Below, in pieces: positions 49,701-62,489 of a DNA stretch of 64,000 bases; within the stretch, counting starts at the first letter, position 1, and every line of letters begins with the position of its first letter. The stretch covers positions 1 through 64,000 of the forward strand of contig JALIGW010000217.1 of the NCBI GenBank assembly GCA_023053685.1, read 5' to 3'. This DNA is from Diadophis punctatus similis (Eukaryota; Chordata; Lepidosauria; Squamata; Dipsadidae). The notes beneath the pieces were generated by a model. That model made no database searches. It was not told the origin of the DNA and saw nothing but the letters and a program-made list of their open reading frames with translations. Both the position numbers and the translations under genes were made by a program.

Positions 49701-52700
49701 TTCGGCTTTCCAGCCTGTGGGGAACAGGAATATGTGTTTCATTTTCATTTCTGAGGTGTTTGTCAAAAGTCATGTTTTTTGGCTGTATTGAGTCCTAAGG
49801 CGAATGCTGTGTTAGACTTTGGGCTAGCTCTTCAGGGTAGGCTCCGAATCAAAATTCAAGCGAGAATTCGGCTTTCCAGCACGTGGGGTACAGGAATATG
49901 TGTTTCTTTTTCATTTCTGAGGTGTTTGTCAAAAGTGATGTTTTTGGACTGAATTGAATCCTAAGGCGAATGCTGTGTTAGACTTTCGGCTAGCTCTTCA
50001 GGGTAGGTTCGGAATCGAAAATCAAGTGAGAATTTGGCTTTCCAGCCCGTGGGGAACAGGAATATGTGTTTCTTTTTCATTTCTGAGGTGTTTGTCAAAA
50101 GTGATGTTTTTGGGCTGAATTGAGAAATAAGGCGAATGCTGTGTTAGACCTTGGGCTAGCTCTTCAGGGAAAGGTCGGAATCAAAAATCAAGCGAGAATT
50201 CGGCTTTCCAGCCTGTGGGGAACAGGAATATGTGTTTCATTTTCATTTCTGAGGTGTTTGTCAAAAGTCATGTTTTTTGGCTGTATTGAGTCCTAAGGCG
50301 AATGCTGTGTTAGACTTTGGGCTAGCTCTTCAGGGAAGGCTCGGAATCAAAATTCAAGCGAGAATTCGGCTTTCCAGCCCGTGGGGAACAGGAATATGTG
50401 TTTCTTTTTCATTTCTGAGGTGTTTGTCAAAAGTGATGTTTTTGGGCTGAATTGAATCCTAAGGCGAATGCTGTGTTAGACTTTGGGCTAGCTCTTCAGG
50501 GTAGGCTCGGAATCGAAAATCAAGCGAGAATTCGGCTTTCCAGCATGTGGGGAACAGGAATATGTGTTTCTTTTTCATTTCTGAGGTGTTTGTCAAAAGT
50601 GATGTTTTTGGACAATTGAATCCTAAGGCGAATGCTGTGTTAGACATTGGGCTAGCTCTTTAGGGTAGGCTCGGAATCGAAAATCAAGTGAGAATTCGGC
50701 TTTCCAGCCCTTGGGGAACAGGAATATGTGTTTCTTTTTCATTTCTGAGGTGTTTGTCAAAAGTGATGTTTTTGGACTGAATTGAATCCTAAGGCGAATG
50801 CTGTGTTAGACTTTCGGCTAGCTCTTCAGGGTAGGCTCGGAATCGAAAATCAAGTGAGAATTTGGCTTTCCAGCACGTGGGGAACAGGAATATGTCTTTC
50901 TTTTTCATTTCTGAGGTGTTTGTCAAAAGTGATGTTTTTGGGCTGTATTGAATCCTAAGGCGAATGCTGTGTTAGACCTTGGGCTAGCTCTTCAGGGAAA
51001 GGTCGGAATCAAAAATCAAGCGAGAATTCGGCTTTCCAGCCCGTGGGGAACAGGAATATGTGTTTCTTTTTCATTTCTGAGGTGTTTGTCAAAAGTGATG
51101 TTTTTGGGCTGAATTGAGAAATAAGGCGAATGCTGTGTTAGACCTTGGGCTAGCTCTTCAGGGTAGGCTCGGAATCAAAATTCAAGCGAGAATTCGGCTT
51201 TCCAGCCTGTGGGGAACAGGACTATATGTGTTTCTTTTTCATTTCTGAGGTGTTTGTCAAAAGTGATGTTTTTGGGCTGAATTGAGAACTAAGGCGAATT
51301 CCGTGTTAGACCTTGGGCTAGCTCTTCAGGGAAAGGTCGGAATCAAAAATCAAGCGAGAATTCGGCTTTCCAGCCTGTGGGGAACAGGACTATATGTGTT
51401 TCTTTTTCATTTCTGAGGTGTTTGTCAAAAGTGATGTTTTTGGGCTGAATTGAATCCTAAGGCGAATGCTGTGTTAGACCTTGGGCTAGCTCTTCAGGGA
51501 AAGGTCGGAATCAAAAATCAAGTGAGAATTCGGCTTTCCAGCCCGTGGGCAACAGGAATATGTGTTTCTTTTTCATTTCTGAGGTGTTTGTCAAAAGTGA
51601 TGTTTTTGGGCTGAATTGAGAAATAAGGCGAATGCTGTGTTAGACATTGGGCTAGCTCTTCAGGGAAAGGTCGGAATCGAAAATCAAGCGAGAATTCGGC
51701 TTTCCAGCACGTGGGGAACAGGAATATGTGTTTCATTTTCATTTCTGAGGTGTTTGTCAAAAGTCATGTTTTTGGGCTGTATTGAGTCCTAAGGCGAATG
51801 CTGTGTTAGACTTTGGGCTAGCTCTTCAGGGAAAGGTCGGAATCAAAAATCAAGCGAGAATTCGGCTTTCCAGCCTGTGGGGAACAGGAATATGTGTTTC
51901 ATTTTCATTTCTGAGGTGTTTGTCAAAAGTGATGTTTTTGGGCTGAATTGAGAAATAAGGCGAATGCGGTGTTAGACCTTGGGCTAGCTCTTCAGGGAAA
52001 GGTCGGAATCAAAAATCAAGCGAGAATTCGGCTTTCCAGCCTGTGGGGAACAGGAATATGTGTTTCATTTTCATTTCTGAGGTGTTTGTCAAAAGTCATG
52101 TTTTTTGGCTGTGTTGAGTCCTAAGGCGAATGCTCTGTTAGACTTTGGGCTAGCTCTTCAGGGTAGGCTCGGAATCGAAAATCAAGCGAGAATTCGGCTT
52201 TCCAGCCTGTGGGGAACAGGACTATATGTGTTTCTTTTTCATTTCTGAGGTGTTTGTCAAAAGTGATGTTTTTGGGCTGAATTGAGAACTAAGGCGAATT
52301 CCGTGTTAGACATTGGGCTTTCTGTTCAGGGAAAGCTCGGAATCAAAAATCAAGCGAGAATTCGGCTTTCCAGCCTGTGGGGAACAGGAATATGTGTTTC
52401 ATTTTCATTTCTGAGGTGTTTGTCAAAAGTCATGTTTTTTGGCTGTATTGAGTCCTAAGGCGAATGCTGTGTTAGACTTTGGGCTAGCTCTTCAGGGTAG
52501 GCTTGGAATCGAAAATCAAGCAAGAATTCAGCTATCCAGCCTGTGGGGAACAGGAATATGTGTTTCATTTTCATTTCTGAGGTGTTTGTCAAAAGTCATG
52601 TTTTTTGGCTGTATTGAGTCCTAAGGCGAATGCTGTGTTAGACTTTGGGCTAGCTCTTCAGGGAAAGGTCGGAATCAAAAATCAAGCGAGAATTCGGCTT

Positions 52701-52899
52701 TCCAGCCTGTGGGGAACAGGAATATGTGTTTCATTTTCATTTCTGAGGTGTTTGTCAAAAGTCATGTTTTTTGGCTGTATTGAGTCCTAAGGCGAATGCT
52801 GTGTTAGACTTTGGGCTAGTTCTTCAGGGTAGGCTCGGAATCGAAAATCAAGCGAGAATTCGGCTTTCCAGCCTGTGGGGAACAGGAATATGTGTTTCC
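46769..52899 (+). repeat. Mosaic right-half satellite
   Basis: This stretch of about 37 monomers begins with a local repeat: 45.9-46.6 kb recurs at 46.7-47.6 kb, first offset 830 and then 994 after a 164-bp monomer. Private changes include GCCGTGATAG (about 46823), TTTCTTAGG (about 48092), GCTGTTTTAG (about 48480), GAGAATTG (about 48620), CCTATGGCG (about 48798), GTGATATTT (about 49606), GTGGGGTACAGG (about 49883) and GCTATCCAGC (about 52531). It contains three 168-bp monomers, two of them adjacent. No gene or foreign insertion is seen. Confidence 0.82.
51212..51547 (+). repeat. Adjacent pair of 168-bp monomers
   Basis: Two consecutive monomers, 51212-51379 and 51380-51547, both carry GGACTATATG. 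Elsewhere the form occurs singly. The first has GAGAACTAAGG and the second GAATTGAATCC, so the 5' insertion was copied while the downstream halves differ. A conversion tract, or an exchange within the monomer, is a likely explanation. Confidence 0.88.
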
Positions 52900-55551
52900 T
52901 TTTCATTTCTGAGGTGTTTGTCAAAAGTGATGTTTTTGGGCTGAATTGAGAACTAAGGCGAATTCCGTGTTAGACATTGGGCTTTCTGTTCAGGGAAAGC
53001 TCGGAATCAAAAATCAAGCGAGAATTCGGCTTTCCAGCCTGTGGGGAACAGGAATATGTGTTTCATTTTCATTTCTGAGGTGTTTGTCAAAAGTCATGTT
53101 TTTTGGCTGTATTGAGTCCTAAGGCGAATGCTGTGTTAGACTTTGGGCTAGCTCTTCAGGGTAGGCTCCGAATCAAAATTCAAGCGAGAATTCGGCTTTC
53201 CAGCACGTGGGGAACAGGAATATGTGTTTCTTTTTCATTTCTGAGGTGTTTGTCAAAAGTGATGTTTTTGGACTGAATTGAATCCTAAGGCGAATGCTGT
53301 GTTAGACTTTCGGCTAGCTCTTCAGGGTAGGTTCGGAATCGAAAATCAAGTGAGAATTTGGCTTTCCAGCCCGTGGGGAACAGGAATATGTGTTTCTTTT
53401 TCATTTCTGAGGTGTCTGTCAAAAGTGATGTTTTTGGGCTGAATTGAGAAATAAGGCGAATGCTGTGTTAGACCTTGGGCTAGCTCTTCAGGGAAAGGTC
53501 GGAATCAAAAATCAAGCGAGAATTCGGCTTTCCAGCCTGTGGGGAACAGGAATATGTGTTTCATTTTCATTTCTGAGGTGTTTGTCAAAAGTCATGTTTT
53601 TTGGCTGTATTGAGTCCTAAGGCGAATGCTGTGTTAGACTTTGGGCTAGCTCTTCAGGGTAGGCTCGGAATCAAAATTCAAGCGAGAATTCGGCTTTCCA
53701 GCCCGTGGGGAACAGGAATATGTGTTTCTTTTTCATTTCTGAGGTGTTTGTCAAAAGTGATGTTTTTGGGCTGAATTGAATCCTAAGGCGAATGCCGTGT
53801 TAGACTTTGGGCTAGCTCTTCAGGGTAGGCTCGGAATCGAAAATCAAGCGAGAATTCAGCTTTCCAGCATGTGGGGAACAGGAATATGTGTTTCTTTTTC
53901 ATTTCTGAGGTGTTTGTCAAAAGTGATGTTTTTGGACAATTGAATCCTAAGGCGAATGCTGTGTTAGACATTGGGCTAGCTCTTTAGGGTAGGCTCGGAA
54001 TCGAAAATCAAGCGAGAATTTGGCTTTCCAGCACGTGGGGAACAGCAATATTTCTTTCTTTTTCATTTCTGAGGTGTTTGTCAAAAGTGATGTTTTTGGG
54101 CTGAATTGAGAAATAAGGCGAATGCTGTGTTAGACCTTGGGCTAGCTCTTCAGGGTAGGCTCGGAATCAAAATTCAAGCGAGAATTCGGCTTTCCAGCCC
54201 GTGGGGAACAGGAATATGTGTTTCTTTTTCATTTCTGAGGTGTTTGTCAAAAGTCATGTTTTTTGGCTGTATTGAGTCCTAAGGCGAATGCTGTGTTAGA
54301 CTTTGGGCTAGCTCTTCAGGGTAGGCTTGGAATCGAAAATCAAGCGAGAATTCAGCTTTCCAGCATGTGGGGAACAGGAATATGTGTTTCATTTTCATTT
54401 CTGAGGTGTTTGTCAAAAGTCATGTTTTTTGGCTGTATTGAGTCCTAAGGCGAATGCTGTGTTAGACTTTGGGCTAGCTCTTCAGGGAAAGGTCGGAATC
54501 AAAAATCAAGCGAGAATTCGGCTTTCCAGCCTGTGGGGAACAGGAATATGTGTTTCATTTTCATTTCTGAGGTGTTTGTCAAAAGTCATGTTTTTTGGCT
54601 GTATTGAGTCCTAAGGCGAATGCTGTGTTAGACTTTGGGCTAGCTCTTCAGGGTAGGCTCGGAATCGAAAATCAAGCGAGAATTCGGCTTTCCAGCATGT
54701 GGGGAACAGGAATATGTGTTTCTTTTTCATTTCTGAGGTGTTTGTCAAAAGTGATGTTTTTGGACAATTGAATCCTAAGGCGAATGCTGTGTTAGACATT
54801 GGGCTAGCTCTTTAGGGTAGGCTCGGAATCGAAAATCAAGCGAGAATTTGGCTTTCCAGCACGTGGGGAACAGCAATATTTCTTTCTTTTTCATTTCTGA
54901 GGTGTTTGTCAAAAGTGATGTTTTTGGGCTGAATTGAGAAATAAGGCGAATGCTGTGTTAGACCTTGGGCTAGCTCTTCAGGGTAGGCTCGGAATCAAAA
55001 TTCAAGCGAGAATTCGGCTTTCCAGCCCGTGGGGAACAGGAATATGTGTTTCTTTTTCATTTCTGAGGTGTTTGTCAAAAGTCATGTTTTTTGGCTGTAT
55101 TGAGTCCTAAGGCGAATGCTGTGTTAGACTTTGGGCTAGCTCTTCAGGGTAGGCTTGGAATCGAAAATCAAGCGAGAATTCAGCTTTCCAGCATGTGGGG
55201 AACAGGAATATGTGTTTCATTTTCATTTCTGAGGTGTTTGTCAAAAGTCATGTTTTTTGGCTGTATTGAGTCCTAAGGCGAATGCTGTGTTAGACTTTGG
55301 GCTAGCTCTTCAGGGAAAGGTCGGAATCAAAAATCAAGCGAGAATTCGGCTTTCCAGCCTGTGGGGAACAGGAATATGTGTTTCATTTTCATTTCTGAGG
55401 TGTTTGTCAAAAGTCATGTTTTTTGGCTGTATTGAGTCCTAAGGCGAATGCTGTGTTAGACTTTGGGCTAGCTCTTCAGGGTAGGCTCGGAATCGAAAAT
55501 CAAGCGAGAATTCGGCTTTCCAGCCTGTGGGGAACAGGAATATGTGTTTCT
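52900..55551 (+). repeat. 16-mer tandem duplication, copy a (2652 bp)
   Basis: Sixteen monomers, two of them 164 bp, give 2652 bp. The same order of marks recurs in the next copy: GGGCTTTCTGTTC, CTCCGAATC, GTAGGTTCGG, GTGTCTGTC (about 53411), GAATGCCGTG (about 53790), ACAGCAATATTTC (about 54043 and 54871) and paired TTGGAATCG/TTCAGC monomers. The left boundary is at TTTCCTTTTC (52899) against TTTCTTTTTC (55551). Confidence 0.88.
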
Positions 55552-58203
55552 TTTTCATTTCTGAGGTGTTTGTCAAAAGTGATGTTTTTGGGCTGAATTG
55601 AGAACTAAGGCGAATTCCGTGTTAGACATTGGGCTTTCTGTTCAGGGAAAGCTCGGAATCAAAAATCAAGCGAGAATTCGGCTTTCCAGCCTGTGGGGAA
55701 CAGGAATATGTGTTTCATTTTCATTTCTGAGGTGTTTGTCAAAAGTCATGTTTTTTGGCTGTATTGAGTCCTAAGGCGAATGCTGTGTTAGACTTTGGGC
55801 TAGCTCTTCAGGGTAGGCTCCGAATCAAAATTCAAGCGAGAATTCGGCTTTCCAGCACGTGGGGAACAGGAATATGTGTTTCTTTTTCATTTCTGAGGTG
55901 TTTGTCAAAAGTGATGTTTTTGGACTGAATTGAATCCTAAGGCGAATGCTGTGTTAGACTTTCGGCTAGCTCTTCAGGGTAGGTTCGGAATCGAAAATCA
56001 AGTGAGAATTTGGCTTTCCAGCCCGTGGGGAACAGGAATATGTGTTTCTTTTTCATTTCTGAGGTGTCTGTCAAAAGTGATGTTTTTGGGCTGAATTGAG
56101 AAATAAGGCGAATGCTGTGTTAGACCTTGGGCTAGCTCTTCAGGGAAAGGTCGGAATCAAAAATCAAGCGAGAATTCGGCTTTCCAGCCTGTGGGGAACA
56201 GGAATATGTGTTTCATTTTCATTTCTGAGGTGTTTGTCAAAAGTCATGTTTTTTGGCTGTATTGAGTCCTAAGGCGAATGCTGTGTTAGACTTTGGGCTA
56301 GCTCTTCAGGGTAGGCTCGGAATCAAAATTCAAGCGAGAATTCGGCTTTCCAGCCCGTGGGGAACAGGAATATGTGTTTCTTTTTCATTTCTGAGGTGTT
56401 TGTCAAAAGTGATGTTTTTGGGCTGAATTGAATCCTAAGTCGAATGCCGTGTTAGACTTTGGGCTAGCTCTTCAGGGTAGGCTCGGAATCGAAAATCAAG
56501 CGAGAATTCAGCTTTCCAGCATGTGGGGAACAGGAATATGTGTTTCTTTTTCATTTCTGAGGTGTTTGTCAAAAGTGATGTTTTTGGACAATTGAATCCT
56601 AAGGCGAATGCTGTGTTAGACATTGGGCTAGCTCTTTAGGGTAGGCTCGGAATCGAAAATCAAGCGAGAATTTGGCTTTCCAGCACGTGGGGAACAGCAA
56701 TATTTCTTTCTTTTTCATTTCTGAGGTGTTTGTCAAAAGTGATGTTTTTGGGCTGAATTGAGAAATAAGGCGAATGCTGTGTTAGACCTTGGGCTAGCTC
56801 TTCAGGGTAGGCTCGGAATCAAAATTCAAGCGAGAATTCGGCTTTCCAGCCCGTGGGGAACAGGAATATGTGTTTCTTTTTCATTTCTGAGGTGTTTGTC
56901 AAAAGTCATGTTTTTTGGCTGTATTGAGTCCTAAGGCGAATGCTGTGTTAGACTTTGGGCTAGCTCTTCAGGGTAGGCTTGGAATCGAAAATCAAGCGAG
57001 AATTCAGCTTTCCAGCATGTGGGGAACAGGAATATGTGTTTCATTTTCATTTCTGAGGTGTTTGTCAAAAGTCATGTTTTTTGGCTGTATTGAGTCCTAA
57101 GGCGAATGCTGTGTTAGACTTTGGGCTAGCTCTTCAGGGAAAGGTCGGAATCAAAAATCAAGCGAGAATTCGGCTTTCCAGCCTGTGGGGAACAGGAATA
57201 TGTGTTTCATTTTCATTTCTGAGGTGTTTGTCAAAAGTCATGTTTTTTGGCTGTATTGAGTCCTAAGGCGAATGCTGTGTTAGACTTTGGGCTAGCTCTT
57301 CAGGGTAGGCTCGGAATCGAAAATCAAGCGAGAATTCGGCTTTCCAGCATGTGGGGAACAGGAATATGTGTTTCTTTTTCATTTCTGAGGTGTTTGTCAA
57401 AAGTGATGTTTTTGGACAATTGAATCCTAAGGCGAATGCTGTGTTAGACATTGGGCTAGCTCTTTAGGGTAGGCTCGGAATCGAAAATCAAGCGAGAATT
57501 TGGCTTTCCAGCACGTGGGGAACAGCAATATTTCTTTCTTTTTCATTTCTGAGGTGTTTGTCAAAAGTGATGTTTTTGGGCTGAATTGAGAAATAAGGCG
57601 AATGCTGTGTTAGACCTTGGGCTAGCTCTTCAGGGTAGGCTCGGAATCAAAATTCAAGCGAGAATTCGGCTTTCCAGCCCGTGGGGAACAGGAATATGTG
57701 TTTCTTTTTCATTTCTGAGGTGTTTGTCAAAAGTCATGTTTTTTGGCTGTATTGAGTCCTAAGGCGAATGCTGTGTTAGACTTTGGGCTAGCTCTTCAGG
57801 GTAGGCTTGGAATCGAAAATCAAGCGAGAATTCAGCTTTCCAGCATGTGGGGAACAGGAATATGTGTTTCATTTTCATTTCTGAGGTGTTTGTCAAAAGT
57901 CATGTTTTTTGGCTGTATTGAGTCCTAAGGCGAATGCTGTGTTAGACTTTGGGCTAGCTCTTCAGGGAAAGGTCGGAATCAAAAATCAAGCGAGAATTCG
58001 GCTTTCCAGCCTGTGGGGAACAGGAATATGTGTTTCATTTTCATTTCTGAGGTGTTTGTCAAAAGTCATGTTTTTTGGCTGTATTGAGTCCTAAGGCGAA
58101 TGCTGTGTTAGACTTTGGGCTAGCTCTTCAGGGTAGGCTCGGAATCGAAAATCAAGCGAGAATTCGGCTTTCCAGCCTGTGGGGAACAGGAATATGTGTT
58201 TCT
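55552..58203 (+). repeat. 16-mer tandem duplication, copy b (2652 bp)
   Basis: This matches 52900-55551, with a private CCTAAGTCG at about 56436. A third, partial copy continues from 58204 to about 58840, but has GTGTTTGTC instead of GTGTCTGTC and then CTGTAGGG. The right part of this copy also lies inside the 18-mer duplication. Confidence 0.88.
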
Positions 58204-59505
58204 TTTTCATTTCTGAGGTGTTTGTCAAAAGTGATGTTTTTGGGCTGAATTGAGAACTAAGGCGAATTCCGTGTTAGACATTGGGCTTTCTGTTCAGGGA
58301 AAGCTCGGAATCAAAAATCAAGCGAGAATTCGGCTTTCCAGCCTGTGGGGAACAGGAATATGTGTTTCATTTTCATTTCTGAGGTGTTTGTCAAAAGTCA
58401 TGTTTTTTGGCTGTATTGAGTCCTAAGGCGAATGCTGTGTTAGACTTTGGGCTAGCTCTTCAGGGTAGGCTCCGAATCAAAATTCAAGCGAGAATTCGGC
58501 TTTCCAGCACGTGGGGAACAGGAATATGTGTTTCTTTTTCATTTCTGAGGTGTTTGTCAAAAGTGATGTTTTTGGACTGAATTGAATCCTAAGGCGAATG
58601 CTGTGTTAGACTTTCGGCTAGCTCTTCAGGGTAGGTTCGGAATCGAAAATCAAGTGAGAATTTGGCTTTCCAGCCCGTGGGGAACAGGAATATGTGTTTC
58701 TTTTTCATTTCTGAGGTGTTTGTCAAAAGTGATGTTTTTGGGCTGAATTGAGAAATAAGGCGAATGCTGTGTTAGACCTTGGGCTAGCTCTTCAGGGAAA
58801 GGTCGGAATCAAAAATCAAGCGAGAATTCGGCTTTCCAGCCTGTAGGGAACAGGAATATGTGTTTCATTTTCATTTCTGAGGTGTTTGTCAAAAGTCATG
58901 TTTTTTGGCTGTATTGAGTCCTAAGGCGAATGCTGTGTTAGACATTGGGCTAGCTCTTTAGGGTAGGCTCGGAATCGAAAATCAAGCGAGAATTCGGCTT
59001 TCCAGCCCGTGGGGAACAGGAATATGTGTTTCTTTTTCATTTCTGAGGTGCTTGTCAAAAGTGATGTTTTTGGACTAAATTGAATCCTAAGGCGAATGCT
59101 GTGTTAGACTTTCGGCTAGCTCTTCAGGGTAGGCTCGGAATCGAAAATCAAGCGAGAATTTGGCTTTCCAGCACGTGGGGAACAGGAATATGTCTTTCTT
59201 TTTCATTTCTGAGGTGTTTGTCAAAAGTGATGTTTTTGGGCTGAATTGAATCCTAAGGCGAATGCTGTGTTAGACCTTGGGCTAGCTCTTCAGGGAAAGG
59301 TCGGAATCAAAAATCAAGCGAGAATTCGGCTTTCCAGCCCGTTGGGAACAGGAATATGTGTTTCTTTTTCATTTCTGAGGTGTTTGTCAAAAGTGATGTT
59401 TTTGGGCTGAATTGAGAACTAAGGCGAATTCCGTGTTAGACATTGGGATTTCTCTTTCGGGAAAGCTCGGAATCAAAAATCAAACGAGAATTCGGCTTTC
59501 CAGCC
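56522..59505 (+). repeat. 18-mer tandem duplication, copy a (2984 bp)
   Basis: Eighteen monomers, two of them 164 bp, give 2984 bp. Marks that recur at the same offset are CTGTAGGGAAC (about 58843), GGTGCTTGTC (about 59048), GGACTAAATTG (about 59072), CCCGTTGGGAAC (about 59339), GGGATTTCTCTTTCGGG (about 59446) and CAAACGAG. The left boundary is at CATGTGG here against CCTGTGG (59505) in copy b. Confidence 0.9.
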
Positions 59506-62489
59506 TGTGGGGAACAGGAATATGTGTTTCTTTTTCATTTCTGAGGTGTTTGTCAAAAGTGATGTTTTTGGACAATTGAATCCTAAGGCGAATGCTGTGT
59601 TAGACATTGGGCTAGCTCTTTAGGGTAGGCTCGGAATCGAAAATCAAGCGAGAATTTGGCTTTCCAGCACGTGGGGAACAGCAATATTTCTTTCTTTTTC
59701 ATTTCTGAGGTGTTTGTCAAAAGTGATGTTTTTGGGCTGAATTGAGAAATAAGGCGAATGCTGTGTTAGACCTTGGGCTAGCTCTTCAGGGTAGGCTCGG
59801 AATCAAAATTCAAGCGAGAATTCGGCTTTCCAGCCCGTGGGGAACAGGAATATGTGTTTCTTTTTCATTTCTGAGGTGTTTGTCAAAAGTCATGTTTTTT
59901 GGCTGTATTGAGTCCTAAGGCGAATGCTGTGTTAGACTTTGGGCTAGCTCTTCAGGGTAGGCTTGGAATCGAAAATCAAGCGAGAATTCAGCTTTCCAGC
60001 ATGTGGGGAACAGGAATATGTGTTTCATTTTCATTTCTGAGGTGTTTGTCAAAAGTCATGTTTTTTGGCTGTATTGAGTCCTAAGGCGAATGCTGTGTTA
60101 GACTTTGGGCTAGCTCTTCAGGGAAAGGTCGGAATCAAAAATCAAGCGAGAATTCGGCTTTCCAGCCTGTGGGGAACAGGAATATGTGTTTCATTTTCAT
60201 TTCTGAGGTGTTTGTCAAAAGTCATGTTTTTTGGCTGTATTGAGTCCTAAGGCGAATGCTGTGTTAGACTTTGGGCTAGCTCTTCAGGGTAGGCTCGGAA
60301 TCGAAAATCAAGCGAGAATTCGGCTTTCCAGCATGTGGGGAACAGGAATATGTGTTTCTTTTTCATTTCTGAGGTGTTTGTCAAAAGTGATGTTTTTGGA
60401 CAATTGAATCCTAAGGCGAATGCTGTGTTAGACATTGGGCTAGCTCTTTAGGGTAGGCTCGGAATCGAAAATCAAGCGAGAATTTGGCTTTCCAGCACGT
60501 GGGGAACAGCAATATTTCTTTCTTTTTCATTTCTGAGGTGTTTGTCAAAAGTGATGTTTTTGGGCTGAATTGAGAAATAAGGCGAATGCTGTGTTAGACC
60601 TTGGGCTAGCTCTTCAGGGTAGGCTCGGAATCAAAATTCAAGCGAGAATTCGGCTTTCCAGCCCGTGGGGAACAGGAATATGTGTTTCTTTTTCATTTCT
60701 GAGGTGTTTGTCAAAAGTCATGTTTTTTGGCTGTATTGAGTCCTAAGGCGAATGCTGTGTTAGACTTTGGGCTAGCTCTTCAGGGTAGGCTTGGAATCGA
60801 AAATCAAGCGAGAATTCAGCTTTCCAGCATGTGGGGAACAGGAATATGTGTTTCATTTTCATTTCTGAGGTGTTTGTCAAAAGTCATGTTTTTTGGCTGT
60901 ATTGAGTCCTAAGGCGAATGCTGTGTTAGACTTTGGGCTAGCTCTTCAGGGAAAGGTCGGAATCAAAAATCAAGCGAGAATTCGGCTTTCCAGCCTGTGG
61001 GGAACAGGAATATGTGTTTCATTTTCATTTCTGAGGTGTTTGTCAAAAGTCATGTTTTTTGGCTGTATTGAGTCCTAAGGCGAATGCTGTGTTAGACTTT
61101 GGGCTAGCTCTTCAGGGTAGGCTCGGAATCGAAAATCAAGCGAGAATTCAGCTATCCAGCCTGTGGGGAACAGGAATATGTGTTTCTTTTTCATTTCTGA
61201 GGTGTTTGTCAAAAGTGATGTTTTTGGGCTGAATTGAGAACTAAGGCGAATTCCGTGTTAGACATTGGGCTTTCTGTTCAGGGAAAGCTCGGAATCAAAA
61301 ATCAAGCGAGAATTCGGCTTTCCAGCCTGTGGGGAACAGGAATATGTGTTTCATTTTCATTTCTGAGGTGTTTGTCAAAAGTCATGTTTTTTGGCTGTAT
61401 TGAGTCCTAAGGCGAATGCTGTGTTAGACTTTGGGCTAGCTCTTCAGGGTAGGCTCCGAATCAAAATTCAAGCGAGAATTCGGCTTTCCAGCACGTGGGG
61501 AACAGGAATATGTGTTTCTTTTTCATTTCTGAGGTGTTTGTCAAAAGTGATGTTTTTGGACTGAATTGAATCCTAAGGCGAATGCTGTGTTAGACTTTCG
61601 GCTAGCTCTTCAGGGTAGGTTCGGAATCGAAAATCAAGTGAGAATTTGGCTTTCCAGCCCGTGGGGAACAGGAATATGTGTTTCTTTTTCATTTCTGAGG
61701 TGTTTGTCAAAAGTGATGTTTTTGGGCTGAATTGAGAAATAAGGCGAATGCTGTGTTAGACCTTGGGCTAGCTCTTCAGGGAAAGGTCGGAATCAAAAAT
61801 CAAGCGAGAATTCGGCTTTCCAGCCTGTAGGGAACAGGAATATGTGTTTCATTTTCATTTCTGAGGTGTTTGTCAAAAGTCATGTTTTTTGGCTGTATTG
61901 AGTCCTAAGGCGAATGCTGTGTTAGACATTGGGCTAGCTCTTTAGGGTAGGCTCGGAATCGAAAATCAAGCGAGAATTCGGCTTTCCAGCCCGTGGGGAA
62001 CAGGAATATGTGTTTCTTTTTCATTTCTGAGGTGCTTGTCAAAAGTGATGTTTTTGGACTAAATTGAATCCTAAGGCGAATGCTGTGTTAGACTTTCGGC
62101 TAGCTCTTCAGGGTAGGCTCGGAATCGAAAATCAAGCGAGAATTTGGCTTTCCAGCACGTGGGGAACAGGAATATGTCTTTCTTTTTCATTTCTGAGGTG
62201 TTTGTCAAAAGTGATGTTTTTGGGCTGAATTGAATCCTAAGGCGAATGCTGTGTTAGACCTTGGGCTAGCTCTTCAGGGAAAGGTCGGAATCAAAAATCA
62301 AGCGAGAATTCGGCTTTCCAGCCCGTTGGGAACAGGAATATGTGTTTCTTTTTCATTTCTGAGGTGTTTGTCAAAAGTGATGTTTTTGGGCTGAATTGAG
62401 AACTAAGGCGAATTCCGTGTTAGACATTGGGATTTCTCTTTCGGGAAAGCTCGGAATCAAAAATCAAACGAGAATTCGGCTTTCCAGCC
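59506..62489 (+). repeat. 18-mer tandem duplication, copy b (2984 bp)
   Basis: This repeats 56522-59505 with all of its rare marks (about 61827, 62032, 62056, 62323 and 62430). I noticed one divergent spot: TTCAGCTATCC at about 61147 where copy a has TTCGGCTTTCC. That variant also occurs near 52527, suggesting a small conversion tract. Because the 18-mer spans the 16-mer's second copy and its tail, it must be the later event. Confidence 0.9.
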
